DNA of 34,446 nt from positions 1-34,446 of the forward strand of contig CAKOHH010000012.1 in assembly GCA_934085675.1 (NCBI GenBank), given 5' to 3'. This DNA comes from an uncultured Bacilli bacterium. Lineage in GTDB: Bacteria; Bacillota_I; Bacilli_A; RF39; UBA660. Below are positions 13,550-21,001 of the stretch, piece after piece. The notes under the pieces are model-generated. The model did not search any database. It was not told the origin of the DNA and worked only from the letters and a program-made list of their open reading frames with translations. A program made the position numbers and the translations under genes. Each line of letters begins with the position of its first letter. Within the stretch, counting starts at the first letter, position 1.

Positions 13550-15148
13550 ATGAAAAACAAAAAAAACAATAAATGGATGGGGGTTAGTGCCTTTAGTTTA
13601 TACTTCATCACTTTTATTTTTTTAATTTACATGTTTTTTCATGCCGGTGTTTCTGTGTATGAAAAAAGAAGTCCCCTTAAAATGACCGAAGTCACTGCTT
13701 TCAATTATAAGGAAATAGAAGATGAAACATCTCCCACCAAAAAAACAAAAGTTTATGAAAGAACTTTAACTAATGTAGATAACCAAGAAGAAGTATTTGC
13801 TTTTTATGTCAGTCATAGTTATGTTAAAGTTTATTTAGATGATGATTTAGTTTATGAGTTAAAAAATACAAATAAAGATATTAGAACGGTAGGAAATAAC
13901 TATATTTATTTTCCTCTTTCTAAAACTGATATTGGTAAAAGATTGAAAATAGAAATCTCACCTGTGTATGACTACTTTTTAAAACAAAATATTATTTTTT
14001 ACCAAGGCTCATGGCAAGGCATTTATACTTATGAAATATATCATAATCTGCCCCAAATATTTTTAGCTTTTTTATGTATTATCATGGGCATTCTCTTATG
14101 TTGTCTTGACTTTTATTTTGCCCATAAAAAACAATATGCCAATAAATTAGTTTATTTAGGCTTGTTTATTCTAAGTTTGGGCTTATGGAAAATATGTGAT
14201 ACGAGTGCTACTCCTTTACTATTTCCGGATATTCCTGTTTTCTTGACTTATTTATCTTTAATTATGCTTTATTTAGCCCCGGTATCTTTCTTAATTTATA
14301 TTTATTATCAATTTGAAGATGAACACACATCTTTAAAAAGAATAATTCCCATCGCCATTTTTATTCCAACTTTCGCGATGATTTTAGAACTACTTAATAT
14401 GGTGGAGTTAAGAGAAGTACTATTATTAAATCATGTTTGTCTTATTTTATACATATCTTTATTATTACTTTTATGTATTAAAGATTGGCAAAGACATAAA
14501 ACACCTCATTTTTTTCCTATCTTAGTCATTTCCCTTATCGTGGGCGTATTGTTAGATTTTTTAGTTTATTATGTTAATGGTCCTTCTAGTCAAACTATTT
14601 TCATTTTACTAGCTATGGTTGTAGATGTTATCTCTATGGCTATTTTGTCTATTAAAAAACTTCGGTTTCGTTCGGATATTGATACTTTAACGGGACTTTA
14701 TAATAACAATCGTTGTAAAGAAGTCTTAGAAAACGTTACTTATGAAAAATTTTGTTTACTTGTTTTTGATATAAACGGTCTTAAAAAAGTTAATGATACC
14801 CTAGGTCATACCTATGGAGATAAGATGATTAAAGCATTTAGTAGTCTTTTACAACAGGCTCTTCCTAAAAATTCCTTTGCCGGCCGTTTTGGCGGTGATG
14901 AATTTATTGTTATTCTTTATGATACTACTTTAGAAAAAGTAACCGCTTTTTTAGATGATTTTAAAAATAAAGTGACCAAATATAATAAGGAACACAAAGA
15001 ATTTGTTCTTTCATATGCGGTCGGGTATGGTTTAAGTATGGAAAAAACACCTAAAACGATGAAAGAAATATTTGCCGATGCTGATGCCAAAATGTATAAA
15101 AATAAAGAAGATTATTACCAAACACATCATATCACGCCTTATCGTTAA
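13550..15148 (+). CDS. Membrane diguanylate cyclase (GGDEF) with 7TMR-DISM-like sensor
   Basis: A 532-residue membrane protein that probably makes cyclic di-GMP. The N-terminal helix (residues 11-32) is followed by an extracellular beta-rich domain to about 165, then seven predicted helices between about 170 and 365, a layout like 7TMR-DISM sensor cyclases. The GGDEF domain begins SDIDTLTGLYNNNR and continues FDINGLKKVNDTLGHTYGDKMI, then GRFGGDEFIVIL with GGDEF at 448-452. The catalytic residues look intact. The inhibitory RxxD site expected just upstream is absent (PKNS there), so product inhibition by the I-site is unlikely. It is monocistronic. No EAL or HD-GYP protein is visible in the window. 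The ligand is unknown. Confidence 0.88.
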   Translation: MKNKKNNKWMGVSAFSLYFITFIFLIYMFFHAGVSVYEKRSPLKMTEVTAFNYKEIEDETSPTKKTKVYERTLTNVDNQEEVFAFYVSHSYVKVYLDDDLVYELKNTNKDIRTVGNNYIYFPLSKTDIGKRLKIEISPVYDYFLKQNIIFYQGSWQGIYTYEIYHNLPQIFLAFLCIIMGILLCCLDFYFAHKKQYANKLVYLGLFILSLGLWKICDTSATPLLFPDIPVFLTYLSLIMLYLAPVSFLIYIYYQFEDEHTSLKRIIPIAIFIPTFAMILELLNMVELREVLLLNHVCLILYISLLLLLCIKDWQRHKTPHFFPILVISLIVGVLLDFLVYYVNGPSSQTIFILLAMVVDVISMAILSIKKLRFRSDIDTLTGLYNNNRCKEVLENVTYEKFCLLVFDINGLKKVNDTLGHTYGDKMIKAFSSLLQQALPKNSFAGRFGGDEFIVILYDTTLEKVTAFLDDFKNKVTKYNKEHKEFVLSYAVGYGLSMEKTPKTMKEIFADADAKMYKNKEDYYQTHHITPYR

Positions 15149-15151
15149 ATA

Positions 15152-15183
15152 AAAAACCTTGTTCTAAAAAGAATAGGGTTTTT
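15152..15183 (+). terminator. Intrinsic terminator after the GGDEF gene
   Basis: AAAAACCTTGTTC (15152-15164) pairs with GAATAGGGTTTTT (15171-15183) over 13 bp, including G-U pairs. The 3' arm itself forms the T-run. Confidence 0.85.
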
Positions 15184-15186
15184 CTG

Positions 15187-15195
15187 TGCTATAAT
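15187..15195 (+). promoter_or_regulatory. Extended -10 promoter of the polymerase gene
   Basis: TGCTATAAT starts four bases after the terminator stem. There is no -35. No LexA-box-like palindrome is evident nearby, so SOS control cannot be claimed. Confidence 0.6.
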
Positions 15196-15223
15196 ATTGA
15201 TAACTAAGGAAAGGAGTGTAGAA

Positions 15224-16714
15224 ATGAGCCCGATTTATCTTTGCATTGATTTAAAAAGTTTCTATGCTTCTGTCGAGTGCCGGGAAAGAGGCTTAGACCC
15301 TTTAAAAACTAATTTAGTTGTGGCGGATGAACAAAGAACGGATAAAACGATTTGTCTTGCTATCACGCCTAGTTTAAAAAAATATGGCTTAAAAGGAAGA
15401 GCGAGACTTTATGAAGTTAAAGAAGTTGTTAGACAGGCTAATTATAAAAGAAGACAAAAAGGTTTTAAATTAAGCCAAAAATCTTATAATGATGAAGAAC
15501 TTACTAAAAATCCTCATGCCGCGATTGATTTTTTGATAGCCAAACCAAGAATGGCTTACTATATGAAATATAGTACGGAAATATTTCAAACTTATTTAGA
15601 ATTTGTTTCTAAAGATGATATTTATAGTTATTCAATTGATGAAGTTTTTATTGATATTACTTCTTATTTAAAAATGTATCAAAAAACGCCTACAGAAATG
15701 GCAACTATGATTATGAAAAGAGTTTATGAAAAAACCGGTATCACCGCGACTTGTGGAATTGGTACGAATCTTTACTTAGCTAAAGTAGCCATGGATATCG
15801 AAGCTAAACATATGAATCCCAATTCTTTTGGTGTAAGAATCGCTTTTTTAGATGAAAGGTCTTATCGTTATCAACTGTGGACACATGAACCTCTAACTGA
15901 TTTTTGGCGCGTGGGAAAAGGCACGCAAGAAAGGCTTTTACGGCACGGCATAAAAACCATGGGTGATATCGCGTTATGCTCGAAACAAAATGAACAATTG
16001 TTATATAAATTATTAGGGGTTAATGCCGAAATATTGATTGATCATGCTTGGGGATATGAACCACTTAGTATGAAACAAATAAAAAATTGTCGACCGGTAA
16101 CAAAAAGTATTTCCCAGGGCCAAGTTTTATCTTGCCCATATGAAGCCAAAGATATTAATCTTGTTGTTCGAGAAATGGTTGATTTAATGAGTTATGAATT
16201 AGTAGAGCATCATTTTTTAACAGCCAAAATTGTTTTACATATTGGTTATGATGTTAATAATTTAAAAGAAAGAAAGAAATATATTGAAGGAGAACTTACT
16301 AATGATATGTATGGAAGAAAAGTGCCTAAGCCTAGTCATGGAACTATCACTATTAATAAAAACACTTCTTCTTCCAAAATATTATGTGAATATGCTTTGC
16401 AATTACTAGATAGGATTATAAATCCTCATCTTTTAGTTAGACGTATTACTATTTATATGACGGATTTAGTAAATGATTTAGATGTATCTTCCCAAAAGGA
16501 AAATGTTCAATTTGATTTATTTTCCAACAGTTCTTTAAAAGACGCGGAAAAGAAGAAAGAACAAAGAGATATTAAAGACGAAAAACAAATTCAAAAAGTT
16601 ATTTTAGATATTAAAAATAAATATGGCAAGAATGCCATTTTAAAAGGGATGAATTTAGAAAAAGGGGCTACAGCTAGAGAAAGAAATAAAGAAATAGGAG
16701 GACATCATGCTTGA
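15224..16714 (+). CDS. Y-family DNA polymerase (UmuC/UvrX-like)
   Basis: A 496-residue translesion DNA polymerase. The palm contains YLCIDLKSFYASVECRERG with catalytic Asp9, and SIDEVFIDITSY with Asp139-Glu140. RARLYEV and ATCGIGTNLYLAKVAMD follow. The thumb/helix-hairpin region is FWRVGKGTQERLLRHGIKTMGDIA. The little-finger region covers about 290-420. A beta-clamp binding motif QFDLF sits at residues 429-433. The C-terminus is charged. A TTG at 15197 is in frame but overlaps the promoter; ATG 15224 follows AAGGAG (15211-15216). The yolD partner overlaps by 8 bp, which matches the polymerase-YolD pairs of Bacillus chromosomes and mobile elements, so this may be an acquired module. Confidence 0.93.
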   Translation: MSPIYLCIDLKSFYASVECRERGLDPLKTNLVVADEQRTDKTICLAITPSLKKYGLKGRARLYEVKEVVRQANYKRRQKGFKLSQKSYNDEELTKNPHAAIDFLIAKPRMAYYMKYSTEIFQTYLEFVSKDDIYSYSIDEVFIDITSYLKMYQKTPTEMATMIMKRVYEKTGITATCGIGTNLYLAKVAMDIEAKHMNPNSFGVRIAFLDERSYRYQLWTHEPLTDFWRVGKGTQERLLRHGIKTMGDIALCSKQNEQLLYKLLGVNAEILIDHAWGYEPLSMKQIKNCRPVTKSISQGQVLSCPYEAKDINLVVREMVDLMSYELVEHHFLTAKIVLHIGYDVNNLKERKKYIEGELTNDMYGRKVPKPSHGTITINKNTSSSKILCEYALQLLDRIINPHLLVRRITIYMTDLVNDLDVSSQKENVQFDLFSNSSLKDAEKKKEQRDIKDEKQIQKVILDIKNKYGKNAILKGMNLEKGATARERNKEIGGHHA

Positions 16715-17129
16715 AAAATATAAAAGTATTATTAATTTACCTCATCATGAATCTTCGTTTCATAAAAGAATGCCTATGGAAGAAAGAGCCTTCCAATTTG
16801 GCTCTTTTGCTTCTTTAGTTGGTTATGAAGAAAATTTAAAAGAAACAAGTAGAGAGACGACATTAAAACAAAATTTATCTTTAGATGATTTAGAAAGATT
16901 AAATTATAAGTTATCTATTTTAAGTCAAAATATTAAAGAAAAGCCTTTCATTAAATTACGTTATTTTGTAAAAGATAATCGTAAAGAAGGAGGCCAAGTT
17001 TTAGAAAAAGAAGGCTGTCTTATTAAAATAGACACAAGTAAAAGATATCTTCTTTTAGATGATAAAACAACCATCTTTTTTGCTGATATTTTAGATATTT
17101 TTACAAACTTAGATGATTTTTATGTCTGA
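16707..17129 (+). CDS. yolD: YolD-like protein
   Basis: A 140-residue YolD-family protein. The diagnostic segment is KRMPMEERAFQFGSFASLVGYEENL near residues 21-45, corresponding to the MPxxDRAxQFAPFAALxGY family text. The C-terminal half is a small beta-rich domain (IKLRYFVKD, GCLIKIDTSKRYLLLDD). It starts within the polymerase gene (ATGCTTGA overlap) behind AGGAGG at 16697-16702. YolD proteins accompany Y-family polymerases and are thought to regulate or assist them; a UmuD-like role has been suggested, without proof. Confidence 0.87.
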   Translation: MLEKYKSIINLPHHESSFHKRMPMEERAFQFGSFASLVGYEENLKETSRETTLKQNLSLDDLERLNYKLSILSQNIKEKPFIKLRYFVKDNRKEGGQVLEKEGCLIKIDTSKRYLLLDDKTTIFFADILDIFTNLDDFYV

Positions 17130-17145
17130 AAATCTATTTCTTTGA

Positions 17146-17151
17146 TATAAT
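17146..17151 (+). promoter_or_regulatory. Possible -10 of the hydrolase gene
   Basis: TATAAT at 17146-17151 is placed for a start at ATG 17180, but no good -35 is seen. No terminator is seen between yolD and this gene. Confidence 0.4.
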
Positions 17152-17179
17152 CAAGTTAGAATAAGAAAGAAGAGATTTT

Positions 17180-18223
17180 ATGTACACCGTTATGGATTAT
17201 TTAAAATATTATCGGAACACCTCTTTTCAAGAAGTTTCCTTAAATCAGTTGGATTTTCTTATCTGTGCCATTTTAGTTTATTTGCCTTCTAATGACTTTA
17301 AGGATGCTAAAAGTTTAAAAGAGTTTAGCAAAGATGTTTTAGAATTAGAAAATAAAGATTATCATGGTATGATGATTCCTAAAAGTTATGAAGTTTTAAA
17401 ATACTTACAAAATGCTAAACGTTATGCTGATATGAAAATTATGAATTTTGTTAAGCGAAAAAATGAAAAAACACAATTTGGAGCTTGTAAATTTTTAATA
17501 GATAAAAAAACTATTATTGCCTTTAAAGGAACAGATGGTTCGACGATTGGGTGGACTGAAAATTTTCGCCTTTTATATGATTATCCAACTTATACCCAAA
17601 GGCTTTCTTTAAAATATTTAGAAGATAATATTAAATTTAATGATAAAAATGTTTATGTCGTAGGGCATAGTAAAGGTGGTAATCTTGCTATGTCTTCAGT
17701 GATGGAACTAAATTATCCTTTATTTAAAAAAGTGAAAAAAGTATATAATTTTGATGGACCTGGTTTTTTAAAAAAAGAATTTAACTCTTTAAAATATCAA
17801 GCATTAGCAAAGAAACTTGTTAATGTTATTCCTACAGGTTCAGTGGTTGGCTCTTTATTATTTAACAAAAATTATACAGTTGTTGAAAGTTGTGAACTAG
17901 CCTTTAATGAACATTACCCCACCACATGGGGCGTTTTTGGCGAGTTTTTCTTAGAAGGAACGTTATCAAGTATTTCAAAACATTTAAATGAAAGTACAAC
18001 CATAGGTATGGAAAACTTAGATAGTGAAAAGTTAAAAGAAGCCATGGAAACACTTTTAAAAAATATGGAAAAAAAATATGATGATGAATTTGAATTTAAC
18101 ATTAATGATATCAAAAATTTGTTAAAGAATAGAGATAATCTTGATTCTGAAGTAGCCAAATATTTAAGAGAAATGCTTCCTAAAATATTTTTAGCTGTTA
18201 CAGGTAAAAATATCAATGAATAA
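17180..18223 (+). CDS. Alpha/beta hydrolase, DUF2974 (Mbeg1-like) family
   Basis: A 347-residue protein of the lipase-like DUF2974/Mbeg1 family. It contains CKFLIDKKTIIAFKGTDGSTIGWTENFRLLYDYPTYTQR, the typical oxyanion-hole strand region near residues 106-144, then VYVVGHSKGGNLAMSSV with the nucleophile Ser164 in GHSKGG. KVYNFDGPGFLKKEF follows, where the Asp is a candidate for the catalytic triad. The C-terminal third is helical and charged. There is no signal peptide, so it acts in the cytoplasm. Substrates of this family are not known. It is probably the first gene before the tgt unit, with a separate promoter between them. Confidence 0.85.
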   Translation: MYTVMDYLKYYRNTSFQEVSLNQLDFLICAILVYLPSNDFKDAKSLKEFSKDVLELENKDYHGMMIPKSYEVLKYLQNAKRYADMKIMNFVKRKNEKTQFGACKFLIDKKTIIAFKGTDGSTIGWTENFRLLYDYPTYTQRLSLKYLEDNIKFNDKNVYVVGHSKGGNLAMSSVMELNYPLFKKVKKVYNFDGPGFLKKEFNSLKYQALAKKLVNVIPTGSVVGSLLFNKNYTVVESCELAFNEHYPTTWGVFGEFFLEGTLSSISKHLNESTTIGMENLDSEKLKEAMETLLKNMEKKYDDEFEFNINDIKNLLKNRDNLDSEVAKYLREMLPKIFLAVTGKNINE

Positions 18224-18235
18224 ATAAGAAAATTA

Positions 18236-18244
18236 TGTTAAAAT
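18236..18244 (+). promoter_or_regulatory. Extended -10 promoter of the small protein/tgt unit
   Basis: TGTTAAAAT at 18236-18244 is followed by a leader of about 30 bases and the strong AAGGAGGA (18271-18278). Confidence 0.5.
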
Positions 18245-18283
18245 AATTCATAACGCCCATGCTATTTTAAAAGGAGGAAATAT

Positions 18284-18418
18284 ATGAGTAATGAAATGGA
18301 TATAAGCAAATACTTAGTTTGGTTTGTTCCTTCTAAAACGGATACTGACCATAATGCCATCGAACTTTTAAAACAGGAAATAGAAATGCAAAAGAGAAAG
18401 GAAGGAAGACAAAGATGA
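18284..18418 (+). CDS. Small protein of 44 residues, coupled to tgt
   Basis: A short open frame with one of the best ribosome binding sites in the window (AAGGAGGA at 18271-18278, 5 bases before ATG). It has a 4-bp ATGA overlap with tgt. The sequence begins MSNEMDISKYLVWFVPSKTD and ends in a basic helix (LLKQEIEMQKRKEGRQR). There is no signal peptide or membrane segment. I do not recognise it. The overlap suggests either translational coupling to tgt or a true small partner protein. Codon use is like that of its neighbours. Confidence 0.6.
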   Translation: MSNEMDISKYLVWFVPSKTDTDHNAIELLKQEIEMQKRKEGRQR

Positions 18419-19539
18419 AGTTGCAATTTGCGTTATTAAAAAAAGAAGCCAAGACAAAAGCAAGACTTGGTAAAATTATTTATCATGGACAAGAATATGA
18501 AACACCAATGTTTATGCCGGTTGGAACCCAAGCTACTGTTAAAACATTAAGTCCTGAAGAGGTTAAAGAAACCAAAGCAGGAATTATTTTAGCTAATACC
18601 TATCATTTATGGTTAAGACCAGGGGATGAAATTATTAAAAAAGCTGGTGGTTTACATACATTTATGAACTATGATGGGCCTATTTTAACAGATTCAGGAG
18701 GTTTTCAAGTGTTTTCTTTAGCCAGACCTAAAGATATTACCGAAGAAGGCGTTCATTTTAAAAATCAATATAATGGTGATAAACTCTTTTTAACACCTGA
18801 AAAGTCAATTAAAATTCAAGAAAATTTAGGAAGTGACATTGTTATGAGTTTTGATGAATGTCCTCCTGCTAGTGCTTCTTATGATTATTTAAAACAAAGT
18901 GTTGAAAGAACACTTCGTTGGGCTAAAAGAGGCAAAGATGTTTTTAAAGGCGAAGAGCAACTTTTATTTGGAATTGTCCAAGGTGGAGCTTATGAAGATT
19001 TACGAAAAATGAGTGCCGAAAGTTTAGTGAAAATGAATTTTGATGGTTATTCTATTGGTGGTGTTGCCAACGACCACGAATCAAAAGAAGATATGTATAA
19101 AGCTTTTTCCTATTCCACAAAATATTTACCAGAAGACAAATTACGTTATGCCATGGGTATTGGTGAACCTATCGACTTAATCGAAGGGGTTATAAGAGGT
19201 GTCGATTTATTTGACTGTGTAACGCCTACAAGATTAGCCCGTCATGGGCATGCTTTTACAAAGTATGGTAAAATCAATTTAAAAAATGCTAAGTATAAAG
19301 AAGATTTCACACCTATTAGCAAAGAGTGTGATTGCTACGCTTGTAAGCATTATACAAAGGCTTATATCAAGCATCTTATTAATGCTGATGAAACTTTTGG
19401 GGCTCGTCTTTTATCTATTCATAATATTCGTTATTTAGTTTCTTTAATGGAAGAAATAAGACAAGCTATTAAAGATGATAATATTGAATCTTTCAGGGAG
19501 GAGTTTATTAAAAATTATTATGGTAAGAAAAATGTCTAA
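18415..19539 (+). CDS. tgt: tRNA-guanine transglycosylase
   Basis: A 374-residue enzyme that exchanges guanine-34 for the queuosine precursor in tRNAs with GUN anticodons. Visible motifs are MFMPVGTQATVKTLSPEEV, ANTYHLWLRPG, ILTDSGGFQVFSLA (general acid Asp) and SFDECPPASASYDY, then GIVQGGAYEDLR, YSIGGVANDHESK, AMGIGEP and VDLFDCVTPTRLARHG with the nucleophile Asp. The zinc site CDCYACKHYTKAYIKHL lies near the C-terminus. The length is typical. The start overlaps the 44-residue gene, and GAAAGGAAGGAAG (about 18396-18408) provides a ribosome binding site. No preQ1 synthesis genes are in the window. Confidence 0.96.
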   Translation: MKLQFALLKKEAKTKARLGKIIYHGQEYETPMFMPVGTQATVKTLSPEEVKETKAGIILANTYHLWLRPGDEIIKKAGGLHTFMNYDGPILTDSGGFQVFSLARPKDITEEGVHFKNQYNGDKLFLTPEKSIKIQENLGSDIVMSFDECPPASASYDYLKQSVERTLRWAKRGKDVFKGEEQLLFGIVQGGAYEDLRKMSAESLVKMNFDGYSIGGVANDHESKEDMYKAFSYSTKYLPEDKLRYAMGIGEPIDLIEGVIRGVDLFDCVTPTRLARHGHAFTKYGKINLKNAKYKEDFTPISKECDCYACKHYTKAYIKHLINADETFGARLLSIHNIRYLVSLMEEIRQAIKDDNIESFREEFIKNYYGKKNV

Positions 19540-19840
19540 CTTAAAAATTATAATTTTTACATTTTTAATAAGTCTTATTCTTTTAGTCGGCGCATCTTTT
19601 ATTGATATTTATAAAACCCATAAAAATAGGCTTATTTTAGTTTCTCAAAAAAGAATCACCGAGGCTTGTGAAACTTGTTTTTTAGAAGAAAAATGTCATT
19701 CTTCAAAAGTAACTTTACAAGAATTAATAGATCTTAATTATTTAAAAGAAGAAGTAAATCCTTTAACCAAAATGTATTATTCTAAAAAATCTTATGTTAC
19801 TAAAGAAAATGACACTTATACTTTTTATGAAGTGGATTAA
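19532..19840 (+). CDS. Small pilin-like membrane protein, unrecognised
   Basis: A 102-residue protein from ATG 19532, which overlaps the tgt stop by 8 bp (ATGTCTAA), the same overlap as seen at 7609 and 16707. An earlier in-frame ATG at 19520 is possible. The N-terminal membrane helix MSNLKIIIFTFLISLILLVG is followed by a short extracellular part. This part contains three Cys (ACETC, KCH) and VTLQELIDLNYLKEEVNPLTKMYY, a pattern like the C-terminal part of pseudopilins, where a region rich in helix precedes [GN]YLxxxxNPxTG. No prepilin peptidase site (G followed by FTxxE) is obvious, so pilin assembly is doubtful. Its stop overlaps the stop of the convergent gene. Confidence 0.65.
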   Translation: MSNLKIIIFTFLISLILLVGASFIDIYKTHKNRLILVSQKRITEACETCFLEEKCHSSKVTLQELIDLNYLKEEVNPLTKMYYSKKSYVTKENDTYTFYEVD

Positions 19841-20199
19841 CCTTTTTTATTAATTCCGACCATCGAACCTAAAGTACTTGCAAGTATTAAAACAATATAG
19901 TAAATGGTTCTTTCCAAAGAAAAACTTACATGATAGAAAACAATATTAATAAAAATGAGGATAAAAATAAGCCAAAGGCCTATTTTTATGCCTTCTAAAA
20001 AGCCTTTTTTTAGGGCTTTTTTGCCATATTCAAAACCAATGATAAATAAAAGAAGAATCATCCCTATAAAAATAAAAGTATTTGTTAATTTAAAGTGTAA
20101 AATGTCAAAATAATTAAATGTTGTTAAAATAAGTGAAAAAAGGAAAATAAAACCAAGAAAGAATAAACCTGTTAAACAATATTTTTTTAATTTTTTCAT
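19837..20199 (-). CDS. TIGR04086 family (YrzE-like) membrane protein
   Basis: The only minus-strand gene seen. It encodes a 120-residue protein with about four membrane helices: near 9-28, 33-52, 72-92 and 97-113. The last segment, IYYIVLILASTLGSMVGINKKG, with LASTLGSMVGIN, fits the TIGR04086/YrzE family, whose members have the GSxxGG/GSMxG ending. Function unknown. A longer form could start at GTG 20208 or ATG 20205; ATG 20199 is preferred because AGGTG (20210-20206) is then at normal spacing. Its stop shares TTAA with the convergent + strand gene (19837-19840). In other Firmicutes this family lies near tgt and yajC, which supports the call. Confidence 0.75.
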   Translation of the reverse strand: MKKLKKYCLTGLFFLGFIFLFSLILTTFNYFDILHFKLTNTFIFIGMILLLFIIGFEYGKKALKKGFLEGIKIGLWLIFILIFINIVFYHVSFSLERTIYYIVLILASTLGSMVGINKKG

Positions 20200-20203
20200 T
20201 GTC

Positions 20204-20268
20204 ATCACCTATTAAATTTTATACATGATTAAAAAAATTAGAACGTGACCATAATAAAAATAGGTGAT
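20204..20268. repeat. 10-bp inverted repeat in the divergent intergenic region
   Basis: ATCACCTATT (20204-20213) and its exact complement AATAGGTGAT (20259-20268) flank the region between the divergent TIGR04086 and DUF421 genes. Each arm contains the ribosome binding site of its own gene (AGGTGAT), so the symmetry may simply reflect two similar leaders or may be a regulatory site. Confidence 0.6.
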
Positions 20269-20271
20269 AAT

Positions 20272-20922
20272 ATGCAAGAATTAGAATCTATTATTTTTAG
20301 AACGATTTTCTTTTATTTTTTTATTGTTTTACTTTATCGTATCATGGGTAAAAGAGAAATTGGCCAATTAGGTGTTACGGATTTAATTATCTCCATATTA
20401 ATGGCTGAAATGGTCGCGATATCCATAGAAAATATTGATAAATCTATTTTTCAAACAATTATTCCTTTATCTTTATTGGGGCTTTTAGAAATTTTTTTAG
20501 CTTTTATCAGTATTAAATCAAGAACATTTAGAAGAATCTTTGATGGTAAACCTTCCTTAATTGTTTGTTATGGTAAAGTAAATTATAAAGAAATGGTAAG
20601 ACAACGTTATAGTATGGATGACCTTTTACTAAGTTTAAGACAGAAGGAGGTTAAAGATTTACAAGAAGTAGAATATGCTTTTCTAGAGCCTAATGGCAAA
20701 TTATCTATATTTAAATATAATTTGTTAAAGATAAGTTCGCCTTATCCTATGCCTTTAATTTTAGATGGCGAGATTAATATTAAAACTTTAGAATTTTTAC
20801 AAAAAGAAAAAAGTTGGTTAGTTCAAAGTTTAAAACAAAAAAACTTAGTTGTTTCAGATATTTTTTATGCCTTTTATAAAAATAAGAAAATATATATTAT
20901 TAAGAAAGATGAAATTGCTTAA
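20272..20922 (+). CDS. DUF421 (YetF-like) membrane protein
   Basis: A 216-residue DUF421-family protein. Three N-terminal helices lie at about 5-24, 37-56 and 60-80. They include YRIMGKREIGQLGVTDLIISILMAEMVAISIEN, the family hallmark (MGKRxxxQL...DLV). The cytoplasmic domain follows: GKPSLIVCYGKVNYKEMVRQRYSMDDLLLSLRQKEVKDLQEVEYAFLEPNGKLSIF, which is the DUF421 signature (LRxxGxxxxxEVxxAxLExxGxLS). Members are linked to spore or envelope functions in Bacillus, without a defined reaction. A GTG start at 20245 would be longer, but ATG 20272 has AGGTGAT (20262-20268) at the right distance. It ends in a tandem repeat. Confidence 0.9.
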   Translation: MQELESIIFRTIFFYFFIVLLYRIMGKREIGQLGVTDLIISILMAEMVAISIENIDKSIFQTIIPLSLLGLLEIFLAFISIKSRTFRRIFDGKPSLIVCYGKVNYKEMVRQRYSMDDLLLSLRQKEVKDLQEVEYAFLEPNGKLSIFKYNLLKISSPYPMPLILDGEINIKTLEFLQKEKSWLVQSLKQKNLVVSDIFYAFYKNKKIYIIKKDEIA

Positions 20923-20945
20923 TTGCTTAATTGCTTAATTGTTTA
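20914..20945 (+). repeat. Four tandem copies of an 8-bp unit
   Basis: ATTGCTTA occurs three times in a row (20914-20921, 20922-20929, 20930-20937) and a fourth time as ATTGTTTA (20938-20945). The DUF421 stop codon lies across the first copy boundary (20920-20922), so copy number would not alter the protein end. It would change the spacing to the ruvA promoter. Confidence 0.95.
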
Positions 20946-20967
20946 TCTTTTTTTTAAGGCTTACTTT

Positions 20968-20976
20968 ATGCTAAAA
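20968..20976 (+). promoter_or_regulatory. Extended -10 promoter of ruvAB
   Basis: TGCTAAAAT at 20968-20976, followed by AAAGGAAG (20987-20994) and ATG 21002. No -35 is evident (T-rich). Confidence 0.5.
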
Positions 20977-21001
20977 TAAGAAAAAAGAAAGGAAGTATAT
21001 T

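Noticed and set aside
15184..15223. LexA operator before the Y-family polymerase
   Set aside because: No CGAAC...GTTCG-type palindrome is present between the terminator and the start.
20914..20945. Phase-variable end of the DUF421 protein by repeat slippage
   Set aside because: The stop codon falls at the end of the first repeat unit, so copy number does not change the coding end.
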